Shown here: positions 35,738 through 43,549 of the stretch, piece after piece | Layout of the letters: each line of letters starts with the position of its first letter | Position numbering within the stretch: the first letter of the stretch is position 1 | NCBI GenBank assembly: GCA_019510305.1 | Contig: JAEKKN010000021.1 | Location: forward strand, 1 to 64,000 | Length of the DNA stretch: 64,000 nt | Direction of reading: 5' to 3' | From: Microbacterium sp. | GTDB lineage: Bacteria; Actinomycetota; Actinomycetes; Actinomycetales; Microbacteriaceae | Notes under the pieces: generated by a model | What the model was told of the DNA's origin: nothing | Databases searched by the model: none | The model's input: only the letters and a program-made list of their open reading frames with translations | Translations under genes and position numbers: made by a program

Positions 35738-37234
35738 GTGACTGCGTACGTCTCGGCCTTCGACTTCTTCTCCATCGGAGTAGGGCCCTCGAGCTCCCAC
35801 ACGGTCGGGCCGATGCGGGCCGCACTCGACTTCATCCGACGCCTGTCCGCGACCGGCGGCATCGACCGCGTCGCGCGGGTCGGCAGCACCCTGTACGGAT
35901 CGCTCGGCGCCACGGGCATCGGGCACGGGACGCCGGATGCCGTGGTCGCCGGACTCCGCGGACTGTCGCCCGAGACCTGCGACCCCGCCCAGGTGCGCGC
36001 GGCATGGACGGACTTCCCCGAGGGGGCGACTCTCGATCTGAACGGCACGCACAGCATCCGCTTCGCGAAGGACGACATCGTCTTCGCGCCGCGCACGCGG
36101 CTGCCCGGCCACCCGAACGCGATGACGCTCACGGCGTGGGACGCCGACGGTGCGATCGTCGCGGTCGATACCTACTACTCGATCGGCGGCGGCTTCATCC
36201 GCCGTGACGGCGAGGAGGCGACGCTCTCGACGGGCGGGCTGCCGTACTCCTATGCGGATGCCGCATCGATGCTCGCGCTGTGCGACGAGCACGGGATCAC
36301 GATCGCCGAACTCGCCAAGCGCAACGAGATCGCGATGCGCAGCGAGCAGGAGGTCGCCGCCGGGCTCGACGCGATCTGGGACGCGATGTCCAGCTGCGTC
36401 GAGGCGGGGCTGTCCGCAGAGGGCGTCCTCCCGGGGATGCTCAAGGTCAAGCGGCGCGCGGGCGTGATCCGCGCCCAGCTAGAGGAGACGGAAGCCGACG
36501 GGCATCGGGAGCTGCCGGGCGAATGGCTGGGCGCCTTCGCGCTCGCCGTCAACGAGGAGAACGCCGCGGGCGGCAGGGTCGTCACGGCGCCGACGAACGG
36601 GGCGGCCGGCATCCTGCCCGCCGTCGCCATGTACTGGTGGCGCTTCCTCGCCGACTCCGGTCTCGGGGCTGGCAACGCGGTCACGCCGTACGGCGAGCTG
36701 GTCGGCAGCGCGCTGCTCGGCTTCGGGGCGGAGGCCTCGCTCGTCGCGGTCGGGGCGATCGAAGACCCGGTCGCCGTCGCCGAGGCGAACCGCCGCCGCG
36801 GCATCCGCCGGTTCCTGCTCACCGCGACCGCTCTGGGGTCGCTGTTCAAGGCGAACGCCTCGATCTCGGGAGCCGAGGGCGGCTGCCAGGCCGAGGTCGG
36901 CTCGGCGTGCGCCATGGCGGCGGGCGGACTGACCGCGGTCATGGGCGGCACGAACCGGCAGATCGAGAACGCCGCAGAGATCGCCATGGAGCATCATCTC
37001 GGCCTCACGTGCGACCCGATCGGCGGTCTCGTGCAGATCCCGTGCATCGAGCGCAACGCGATCGCGGCCTCGACCGCCGTGACAGCGGCACGCCTCGCGC
37101 TGCGCGGAGACGGCAGCCACTACGTGTCGCTCGACGCGGTCGTCGAGACCATGCGCCAGACCGGGCTGGACATGTCGACGAAGTACAAGGAGACCAGCGA
37201 GGGCGGCCTCGCGGTCAACGTCATCGAGTGCTGA
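35738..37234 (+). CDS. sdaA: L-serine ammonia-lyase (iron-sulfur type)
   Basis: A 498-residue single-chain serine deaminase, converting L-serine to pyruvate and ammonia. The N-terminal motif SIGVGPSSSHTVGPM and the later GCQAEVGSACAMAAGG and LTCDPIGGLVQIPC, which contain the three cysteines of the 4Fe-4S cluster, are all present. It contains both the beta and the alpha domains in one chain. GTG start at 35738 after TGGAGGC, divergent from the ECF operon. Unlike PLP serine dehydratases it needs no PLP. Confidence 0.95.
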   Translation: MTAYVSAFDFFSIGVGPSSSHTVGPMRAALDFIRRLSATGGIDRVARVGSTLYGSLGATGIGHGTPDAVVAGLRGLSPETCDPAQVRAAWTDFPEGATLDLNGTHSIRFAKDDIVFAPRTRLPGHPNAMTLTAWDADGAIVAVDTYYSIGGGFIRRDGEEATLSTGGLPYSYADAASMLALCDEHGITIAELAKRNEIAMRSEQEVAAGLDAIWDAMSSCVEAGLSAEGVLPGMLKVKRRAGVIRAQLEETEADGHRELPGEWLGAFALAVNEENAAGGRVVTAPTNGAAGILPAVAMYWWRFLADSGLGAGNAVTPYGELVGSALLGFGAEASLVAVGAIEDPVAVAEANRRRGIRRFLLTATALGSLFKANASISGAEGGCQAEVGSACAMAAGGLTAVMGGTNRQIENAAEIAMEHHLGLTCDPIGGLVQIPCIERNAIAASTAVTAARLALRGDGSHYVSLDAVVETMRQTGLDMSTKYKETSEGGLAVNVIEC

Positions 37235-37262
37235 CGTCTGCGGCTCGGGTTAGCGTCGGATC

Positions 37263-38018
37263 ATGGAGTCGATCTGGAAGTCCGGGAGTCGCCGGCGACG
37301 CGAGCAGCCCGTCGTGGCGGTGCGCCCGAACGACGATGCGCCGATGCCGAGCAGCGCGTGGCCGACCAGCATTCCCGCTGTCGCGCAGGTCCTTCGAGAG
37401 GGCATCGACCTCTCGCCCGGTGTGACGTTCCTCGTGGGCGAGAACGGCAGCGGCAAATCGACCATCGTCGAGGGCGTCGCGATCGCCTACGGTCTCTCGC
37501 CCGAGGGCGGCTCGCGGCAGGCGATGCACAGCACCCGCCCGACCGAGTCGCTGCTGTCCGACTGGATCCGCCTGCAGCGCGGGGTCGGAGCGAGCAGGTG
37601 GGGTTTCTTCCTGCGGGCCGAGACGATGCACTCGTTCTACACGTACCTGGAGGAGAATCCGTCGACGCGCGGACCCGACATCGCGTTCCACGAGATGAGT
37701 CACGGCGAGTCGTTCCTCGCGATGCTGGGAAGCCGGTTCGACGATCCGGGCTTCTACTGCCTCGACGAGCCCGAGGCCGCGCTCTCGTTCCAGTCGACGC
37801 TCGCGCTCATCGCGGTGCTGCAGCGGATCGCCGACGATGGAGGGCAGGTGCTGTGCGCGACGCACTCGCCGGTGCTTGCAGCTCTTCCCGGTGCGCGGAT
37901 CCTCGAGATCGGGGAATGGGGCATCCGGCCGACACGATGGGAGGATCTCGAGCTCGTGAGCCATTGGCGCTCGTTCCTCGACTCTCCCGAGCGGTATCTG
38001 CGCCACCTCCTCGGCTGA
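37263..38018 (+). CDS. AAA/SMC-like ATPase (predicted nucleotide-binding protein)
   Basis: A 251-residue ATPase of the ABC-ATPase/SMC-like fold. Walker A is GENGSGKST (about residue 60), Walker B GFYCLDEPEAAL (about residue 160), and the late ATHSPVLAALPG is the H-loop. A short N-terminal stretch of about 40 residues precedes the ATPase core; there is no partner permease or nuclease adjacent. It follows sdaA by 28 bases and precedes the TetR gene. Proteins of this kind (homologous to the ATPase YbfG-type group) are common in actinobacteria and their role is unknown. Confidence 0.85.
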   Translation: MESIWKSGSRRRREQPVVAVRPNDDAPMPSSAWPTSIPAVAQVLREGIDLSPGVTFLVGENGSGKSTIVEGVAIAYGLSPEGGSRQAMHSTRPTESLLSDWIRLQRGVGASRWGFFLRAETMHSFYTYLEENPSTRGPDIAFHEMSHGESFLAMLGSRFDDPGFYCLDEPEAALSFQSTLALIAVLQRIADDGGQVLCATHSPVLAALPGARILEIGEWGIRPTRWEDLELVSHWRSFLDSPERYLRHLLG

Positions 38019-38043
38019 CGGCGGCGTGGGTAGGCTGTCGGGC

Positions 38044-38640
38044 ATGACCGAACAGGCCGCGCCGCGGCGCCGCGGACGACCGCGAGGAGGCTCCGATTCG
38101 CGCGAGCGCATCATCGCGGCAGCGGTCGACGAGTTCGGTGAGCAGGGCTACGAGGCGTCGACCATTCGGGCCATCGCGACTCGCGCTGGCGTCGACTCGG
38201 CACTCGTCCACCACTACTTCGGCACGAAGGCCGATCTGTTCGCCGAGGCCGTGGGCATCCCGATGCGGCCGGACATCGACGTGCCCGGCATTCTCGACGG
38301 ACCCCGAGACGAGGTCGGAGAGCGCCTCGTCCGCTACGTACTGGAGTCGTTCGAGCAGCCCGAGGTGCGGCGGCGCGGCGTGATGCTCATTCGCACGGCG
38401 ATCGGCAGCCGGCTCAGCACCCCGCTGCTGGCGGGTTTCCTGTCGCGGGAGCTGATCGGCCGCATCGCGAAGCGGCTTGCCGTCGATGACGCCGAGCTGC
38501 GGGCCACGCTCATCGCCTCTCAGATCGCCGGGATGCTCCTCACCCGGTACGTGCTGAAGCTCGGGCCGATCGCCGCGGCGCCGGTCGACGAGCTCGTCAC
38601 CCGCGTCGGGCCGACGGTGCAGCGCTACCTCTTCGACTGA
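38044..38640 (+). CDS. TetR family regulator
   Basis: A 198-residue TetR regulator. N-terminal helix-turn-helix (SRERIIAAAVDEFGEQGYEASTIRAIATRAGVDSALVHHYFGTKADLF) and a C-terminal ligand domain of TetR_C type that resembles ABC-exporter repressors of actinobacteria. ATG 38044 is chosen over the in-frame ATG 38026. It lies upstream of an ABC exporter, and a palindrome sits on the exporter's start codon, so it likely represses that operon. A terminator follows at once. Confidence 0.92.
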   Translation: MTEQAAPRRRGRPRGGSDSRERIIAAAVDEFGEQGYEASTIRAIATRAGVDSALVHHYFGTKADLFAEAVGIPMRPDIDVPGILDGPRDEVGERLVRYVLESFEQPEVRRRGVMLIRTAIGSRLSTPLLAGFLSRELIGRIAKRLAVDDAELRATLIASQIAGMLLTRYVLKLGPIAAAPVDELVTRVGPTVQRYLFD

Positions 38641-38643
38641 GGC

Positions 38644-38669
38644 GGATGCCGCGCCCGGCATCCGTTCTT
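38644..38669 (+). terminator. Terminator after the TetR gene
   Basis: Hairpin GGATGCCG-CGCC-CGGCATCC (38644-38663) followed by GTTCTTT. It lies immediately after the TetR stop codon. Confidence 0.7.
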
Positions 38670-38681
38670 TCGCCGTTCCGG

Positions 38682-38769
38682 CGTGCGAAAAGTCGGACCC
38701 GCGGCCTGACACGCCGTCCGCGGCTGCCTGCCCGCGGTGTGTCGCCCCGGAAGTCCGACTTTTCGCACG
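38682..38769. repeat. 17-bp perfect inverted repeat with 54-base loop
   Basis: CGTGCGAAAAGTCGGAC at 38682-38698 and its exact reverse complement at 38753-38769 enclose a GC-rich 54-base loop. It lies between the TetR terminator and the ABC exporter promoter. The arms are unrelated in sequence to the repeats at 31010-31088 and 33839-33885. Confidence 0.85.
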
Positions 38770-38809
38770 TCGGGGAGGGCGCCGACCGCACCCGTGCGCC
38801 GACCCGCCC

Positions 38810-38854
38810 TTGTGCACGCCGACGCGCAGGCGCATAATTCATCACATGATGAAT
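38810..38854 (+). promoter_or_regulatory. Leaderless promoter with TetR operator, ABC exporter
   Basis: TTGTGC (38810-38815), a 17-base spacer and CATAAT (38833-38838) form a good -35/-10 pair. The ATG at 38846 lies 8 bases after the -10, so the mRNA would be leaderless. The palindrome ATTCATCA-CA-TGATGAAT (38837-38854) covers the end of the -10, the expected start point and the first codons, an ideal repressor site for the neighbouring TetR protein. Confidence 0.72.
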
Positions 38855-39607
38855 AAAGCGGCGGTGGAGATCTCGCAGCTGCGGGTGAGACGCGGACGGA
38901 CGCAGGTGTTCGACGGCATCGACCTTGCGATCCCGCGCGGTGAGATCACCGGCCTGCTCGGGCCCTCGGGGTGCGGCAAGACGACGCTCATGCGCTCGAT
39001 CGTCGGCGTGCAGAAGATCTCGGGGGGCACCGTGACCGTGCTCGGAGAGCCGGGCGGAAGCAGGCCCCTCCGCCAGCGGGTCGCGTACGGCACGCAGGGA
39101 GCCGCAACGTACGGCGACCTCACGGTGCGGCAGAACCTCGCGTACGTCGCGCGTCTGCTGAAGGCTCCGCGCAGCGACGTGGACCGGGTGATCGACGAGG
39201 TCGGGCTGCGCGAGCAGGCCGGGCAACTGGTCGAGTCGCTCAGCGGAGGACAGTCGACGCGGGTGTCGCTGGCGATGGCGCTGATCGGGGCGCCGGAGCT
39301 GATCGTCCTCGACGAGCCGACCGTCGGACTCGATCCCGTGCTGCGCGCCGAGCTGTGGGGCCTGTTCCGCCGCCTCGCCGATCGGGGGGTGACGATGGTG
39401 GTCTCGAGCCACGTGATGGACGAGGCGCTGCGCTGCGACCGTCTGCTGCTGATGCGCGACGGGCGGATCATCGCCGACACCACACCTCGGGCGCTGCTCG
39501 ACGACACCGGTACGAGGGATCCGGAGGCCGCGTTCCTCGCCCTGATCGAGAGGGATCGCCAGGCGCACGGGGTGACTCGTCGCACGCGACGGGAGGCGTC
39601 GGAATGA
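38846..39607 (+). CDS. ABC transporter ATP-binding protein
   Basis: A 253-residue ABC ATPase of the drug/ABC-2 export type. Walker A GPSGCGKTT (about residue 37), signature LSGGQSTRVSL, Walker B LIVLDEPTVGLD, and the H-loop SSHVMDEA. The first of two adjacent ATGs (38846, 38849) is used. Its stop overlaps the start of the permease gene by ATGA. Likely an efflux pump for a small molecule or an antibiotic. Confidence 0.93.
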   Translation: MMNKAAVEISQLRVRRGRTQVFDGIDLAIPRGEITGLLGPSGCGKTTLMRSIVGVQKISGGTVTVLGEPGGSRPLRQRVAYGTQGAATYGDLTVRQNLAYVARLLKAPRSDVDRVIDEVGLREQAGQLVESLSGGQSTRVSLAMALIGAPELIVLDEPTVGLDPVLRAELWGLFRRLADRGVTMVVSSHVMDEALRCDRLLLMRDGRIIADTTPRALLDDTGTRDPEAAFLALIERDRQAHGVTRRTRREASE

Positions 39608-40338
39608 ACGGACGACGGATGCTGGCCACCGCGGGCCGCGTGCTCGAGCAGCTTCGCCACGACCCCCGCTCGATCGCGCTGATGCTCGTCGCTCCGAGCC
39701 TGCTCGTGGGGCTGTTCGCCTGGCTGTTCAGCGATCAGGACGGCGTGTTCGACCGCTTCGGCGGGGCGATCCTCGCGCTGTTCCCCTTCATCGTGATGTT
39801 CCTCATCACCTCGATCACGACGCTCCGCGAGCGACACTCCGGCACTCTCGAGCGGCTCATGACGACACCGGTCGGCAAAGCCGACTTCATCCTCGGCTAC
39901 GCTCTCGCGTTCGGGCTGATGGCGCTGCTGCAGGCCGTGATCACGGTGTCGTTCGCGGTGGGCGTGTGCGGTCTCGACGTCGAAGGGCCGCTCTGGCAGC
40001 TCGGCCTGGTGGCCGTCGTCGACGCGCTGCTCGGCACCGCGCTGGGCCTGCTCGCGAGCGCTTTCGCGCAGACGGAGTTCCAGGCGGTGCAGTTCATGCC
40101 GCTGCTGGTGTTTCCGCAGATCATCCTCGGCGGGCTCTTCATGCCGCGCGATCAGATGCCCGACGTGCTGTACGCGATCTCCGACTGGCTGCCGCTGAGC
40201 TACGCGATCGACGCGATCGGTGCAGTGACGGCGGGGGATGAGGAATGGGACCTGTACGGTCCGCTGCTCGTGGTGGTCGCGTTCGCGGTCGGTGCGCTGG
40301 TGCTCGCCTCGCTCACGCTGAGACGACGCACGCGGTAG
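39604..40338 (+). CDS. ABC-2 type transporter permease
   Basis: A 244-residue membrane protein of the ABC-2 family with six hydrophobic segments (PSLLVGLFAWLF; PFIVMFLITSITTLRERHSGTLERLMTTPV, a hallmark between helices 2 and 3; PLLVFPQIILGGLF). With its ATPase it forms a dimeric exporter, probably repressed by the adjacent TetR protein. The stop lies 6 bases before the convergent helicase stop. Confidence 0.92.
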   Translation: MNGRRMLATAGRVLEQLRHDPRSIALMLVAPSLLVGLFAWLFSDQDGVFDRFGGAILALFPFIVMFLITSITTLRERHSGTLERLMTTPVGKADFILGYALAFGLMALLQAVITVSFAVGVCGLDVEGPLWQLGLVAVVDALLGTALGLLASAFAQTEFQAVQFMPLLVFPQIILGGLFMPRDQMPDVLYAISDWLPLSYAIDAIGAVTAGDEEWDLYGPLLVVVAFAVGALVLASLTLRRRTR

Positions 40339-40344
40339 CTCGGA

Positions 40345-42903
40345 TCATCGTTGCGTGCGCCGAGTGGTGTGGCGCGTGGGCGGCGTCTGCCAGGGGTCTT
40401 CCGGCCACGGATGCTTCGGATAGCGGCCACGCATCTCGGCGCGGACCTGCGTATAGGGACCGGACCAGAACGACGTGAGGTCGCTGGTGACGGCGAGAGG
40501 ACGCCCGGCAGGCGAGAGCAGGTGGAAGAGCACGGGAACGCGGCCGCCAGCCAGGCGGGGCGTCTCGGCCCAGCCGAAGCATTCCTGCAGCTTCACGGCG
40601 ACGACGGGTTGCGCCGTCGGGTCGTCGACCGGCGGGTAGGTGATGCGGACCCGCGATCCGCTGGGCACCTCGAGGCGCTCCGGCGCCAGGGTGTCGAGAT
40701 CGGATGCCGCGGGCCATGGCAGCAGCCGGCGCAGAGCCGGGGTGAGATCGATGCGCTCGGCCCTGGTGCCCGTCGCGAGGGTGCCGAGTTCCGGGCCGAG
40801 CCAGTCGTCGAGGCCATCGAGCAGGGCCGCGTCGGAGACGTCCGGCCAGGGAGCACCGACCGTGTGGTGCAGCAGACCCAGTCGGCGGCGCAGACCGTCG
40901 GCGGCATCCGACCAGGCGAACACGTCGAGACCGCGATCACGGATCGCTCTGCGCACCGCGTCGTGGCCGTCTTCCGCGGTCACGCGTACGGGCACGGAGG
41001 AGCGCACGATCGAACCGACTCGGCGCTCGCGCCGGGCGACGACGCGGTCGCCGACGAGCTCCGCTTCGACGCGGTCTGTGAGCAGATGACCGGCGGCCTG
41101 CTCCATCTGGCTCTCCGAGATGACGGCGGCCGAGCGGATCACGGCTCCCGTGCCTGCGGCCAGGCGACCGGCGGCCCTGGCCACCTCGGCGACGGCGAGC
41201 CATTCGGCGTCTGCCAGAGGCGCGGACACCCCGGCCCTGGTGCCCGATGCGAGCAGGAACGTCGCGCCGTCCGCTGAGCGCTCGACCCGGTGGGCGACCC
41301 GCTCGGGGAACGCGAGAGCCACGACGACCCCGGCGTCGTCGAGGCTGGGGCGGCGCGCTGCCGGCGTCTCCGGCGGGGCGTAGCGCAGAAGCCGGTCGAC
41401 CTCGCGGGTCCAGCGCTGCGCATCGGGTCCGCGACGGCCGCGCATGCCCGCTATCGCACTCGCGACGTCGGCCTCGGCGATGCGGATGTCGCCGCTGAGC
41501 AGCGCGACGACCTCGGCTGCGAGTCGGGCGCCGACGATCGGTGCGCCGTCACGCAACGCACGGGCGAGGCGGGGATCTGCCGGGATGCGGGCGAGATCAC
41601 GGCCGGCAGGTGTCGCTCGGCCTTCTGCATCGATCGCGCCGAGGGCGCGCAGCACGGCGAGCGCCTCGCGCAGGCTGTCGGCGGGTGGCGGGTCGATCAT
41701 CCGCAGACCAACCCCTCCGGGCGTTCCCCAGCAGGCCAGCAGGAGGGCGGCATCGGCGAGGTCGGTCGTGACGATCTCCGGCGCGGGTCTGGCCGGGGCT
41801 GCGGCATACGTGCGCTCGTCGATGCAGCGGATCACCGTGCCCGGACCTTGACGCGTGGCGCGTCCCGCGCGCTGCACCGCGGACGAGCGGGGCGAGCCCG
41901 TCGTGACCAGGCCGCTCATGCCGCGAGCGGCGTCGCGCTGCGGATGCCGTGAAAGGCAGCTGTCGACGACGAGACGGACGCCGGGGACCGTGAGCGACGA
42001 TTCGGCGAGAGACGTGGTCACGATGATGCGCGGCGGTTGACCGCTGTCGCGGCCTCTGATCACGGCATCCTGCTCGGTGGCCGGGATCTGGCCGTGCAGT
42101 TCACGGACGTCGAACTCGGCCGCGTCCTGACGGATGCGGCGGGCGATCTCGGAGACTTCGCGGGCACCGGTCGCGAACACCAGGACGTCGGCGGACGGGA
42201 TGTCGCGGGTGAGCTCGCGCCCGGCGGATGCCGCGGTGCGGGCGACGTGGTCGAGGAAAGCCCGGGTGACGCCCCGCTCGTCGAGGCGCGGCGACGCGCT
42301 CGGGGCCCACAGCTCGGTGAGGGTGTGCGCGGGGACGGCGTGCGAGACGATCGGTGCCGGCGACTCGTCGCTGCCGATCACCGCGGCGATGCGGTCGGCG
42401 TCGATGGTCGCCGACATCGCGACGAGCACGAGGTCGTCGCGCAGCTGGTGGGTCTCGCCGAGCAGCCCGATGAGCAAGTCGGTCTCGAGCGCCCGTTCAT
42501 GCACCTCGTCGATGACGACCGCATCGATGCCGTCGAGGCCGGGATCGTCGAGCATCCGTCGCAGGAGCACGCCGGCGGTGACGAACTCGATCCGCGTCGA
42601 TGTCGACACCTGGCGCTCGCCGCGGACCGTGAATCCGACCCTGGCTCCGAGCGCGGATCCGTCGAGCTGCGCGAGGCGGCGGGCGGCGGCGCGTGCGGCC
42701 ACACGGCGCGGCTGCGTGACGATCACGCGGCCGGGGGATCGTGATGCGAGCAGCGGCGGCACGAGGGTGGTCTTGCCGGTGCCGGGCGGCGCGCTCACGA
42801 CGACGGATGAGCTCTGCTCGAGCGCGCCCCGCAGCTCGTCGAGCGCGGCGGCGAAGGCGAGCCCGTCGCCGATCCTCGTCAGGTCGAAGCCGGTGGCCGT
42901 CAT
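40345..42903 (-). CDS. hrpB: ATP-dependent helicase HrpB
   Basis: An 852-residue DEAH/DExH superfamily 2 helicase of the HrpB type. Walker A APPGTGKTTLVP (about residue 42), motif II VIDEVHERALETD (about residue 131), motif III MSATIDADR, motif VI QRAGRATRQGPG. The C-terminal HrpB domains with TYPPVDDP and WPEDPWQTPPTRH near the end are typical. Role in RNA metabolism is not known; hrpB is non-essential in E. coli. It is the only gene leftward from 42903. Confidence 0.95.
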   Translation of the reverse strand: MTATGFDLTRIGDGLAFAAALDELRGALEQSSSVVVSAPPGTGKTTLVPPLLASRSPGRVIVTQPRRVAARAAARRLAQLDGSALGARVGFTVRGERQVSTSTRIEFVTAGVLLRRMLDDPGLDGIDAVVIDEVHERALETDLLIGLLGETHQLRDDLVLVAMSATIDADRIAAVIGSDESPAPIVSHAVPAHTLTELWAPSASPRLDERGVTRAFLDHVARTAASAGRELTRDIPSADVLVFATGAREVSEIARRIRQDAAEFDVRELHGQIPATEQDAVIRGRDSGQPPRIIVTTSLAESSLTVPGVRLVVDSCLSRHPQRDAARGMSGLVTTGSPRSSAVQRAGRATRQGPGTVIRCIDERTYAAAPARPAPEIVTTDLADAALLLACWGTPGGVGLRMIDPPPADSLREALAVLRALGAIDAEGRATPAGRDLARIPADPRLARALRDGAPIVGARLAAEVVALLSGDIRIAEADVASAIAGMRGRRGPDAQRWTREVDRLLRYAPPETPAARRPSLDDAGVVVALAFPERVAHRVERSADGATFLLASGTRAGVSAPLADAEWLAVAEVARAAGRLAAGTGAVIRSAAVISESQMEQAAGHLLTDRVEAELVGDRVVARRERRVGSIVRSSVPVRVTAEDGHDAVRRAIRDRGLDVFAWSDAADGLRRRLGLLHHTVGAPWPDVSDAALLDGLDDWLGPELGTLATGTRAERIDLTPALRRLLPWPAASDLDTLAPERLEVPSGSRVRITYPPVDDPTAQPVVAVKLQECFGWAETPRLAGGRVPVLFHLLSPAGRPLAVTSDLTSFWSGPYTQVRAEMRGRYPKHPWPEDPWQTPPTRHTTRRTQR

Positions 42904-42937
42904 CCGTCGGGCCTCGTGCGAACGCGGATCCGCAGCA

Positions 42938-43468
42938 CTAGAGGTTGATGGCGATCAACGTCACGACGACGACCAGGATCACGACGGCCACGCCGCCCCC
43001 GCATCCGATGGCGATGAGCGGGCCGTAGCCGAGACGGGAGACCTGTGCTCCCGAGTTCCGCGCGGCGGCGATGAACTCGGGTCCGCCCCCGGTGTTCCAC
43101 GCGCTGGCGGCTGCGGCCTGGTTCACGCCTCGCCCGACGTCGACTCCTGCCCCGAAGACCGGCTTGTCGAGCACGCTGGCTGCGGTTCCCGCCACGCCGT
43201 AGCCGATCGCGCGACCCACAGCGCGCGGCTTCGCGAGGATCGGGTAGCTCTGTCCGCGGACCACGAGAGTGATGCGCTGAGCGGCCGACTTCACGGTGAC
43301 CTCCGTCGCGGGCACGCTGAAGTACTGCGTCCATCCGGCCGGAGAGCCGACCCAGAGCGTGACGAAGCCGTTGCTGACCTCCGCCTGTGCGGGGTACCAG
43401 TTTCCGGTGGCGTTGTCGCCGAGAGATCCTGCGAACACGGCGTACGGCGGCTGAATCGGCATCGTCAT
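42938..43468 (-). CDS. Small membrane protein of unknown function
   Basis: A 176-residue protein with a soluble N-terminal region (residues 1-145) and a single C-terminal transmembrane segment (about 150-172, CGGGVAVVILVVVVTLIAI). The N-terminus resembles a small beta-rich domain (GNWYPAQAEVSNGFVTLWVGS). I do not recognise it. Codon use and a clean ATG start are in its favour. It lies between helicase and flotillin-like genes, all leftward. Confidence 0.7.
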   Translation of the reverse strand: MTMPIQPPYAVFAGSLGDNATGNWYPAQAEVSNGFVTLWVGSPAGWTQYFSVPATEVTVKSAAQRITLVVRGQSYPILAKPRAVGRAIGYGVAGTAASVLDKPVFGAGVDVGRGVNQAAAASAWNTGGGPEFIAAARNSGAQVSRLGYGPLIAIGCGGGVAVVILVVVVTLIAINL

Positions 43469-43506
43469 GGCTCGAGTCTACGAAACCGGCAGAGCCGGCG
43501 AGCACG

Positions 43507-43544
43507 AGGAAGGCCGCCCCGCGTGGATGCGGGACGGCCTTCCT
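43507..43544 (-). terminator. Terminator after the flotillin-like gene
   Basis: A ten-base stem AGGAAGGCCG/CGGCCTTCCT with one mismatch and a further five-base inner stem (CCCGC/GCGGG) lies 6 bases downstream of the flotillin-like stop. There is no long T-run, as is common in high-GC genomes. Confidence 0.65.
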
Positions 43545-43549
43545 GGTCG

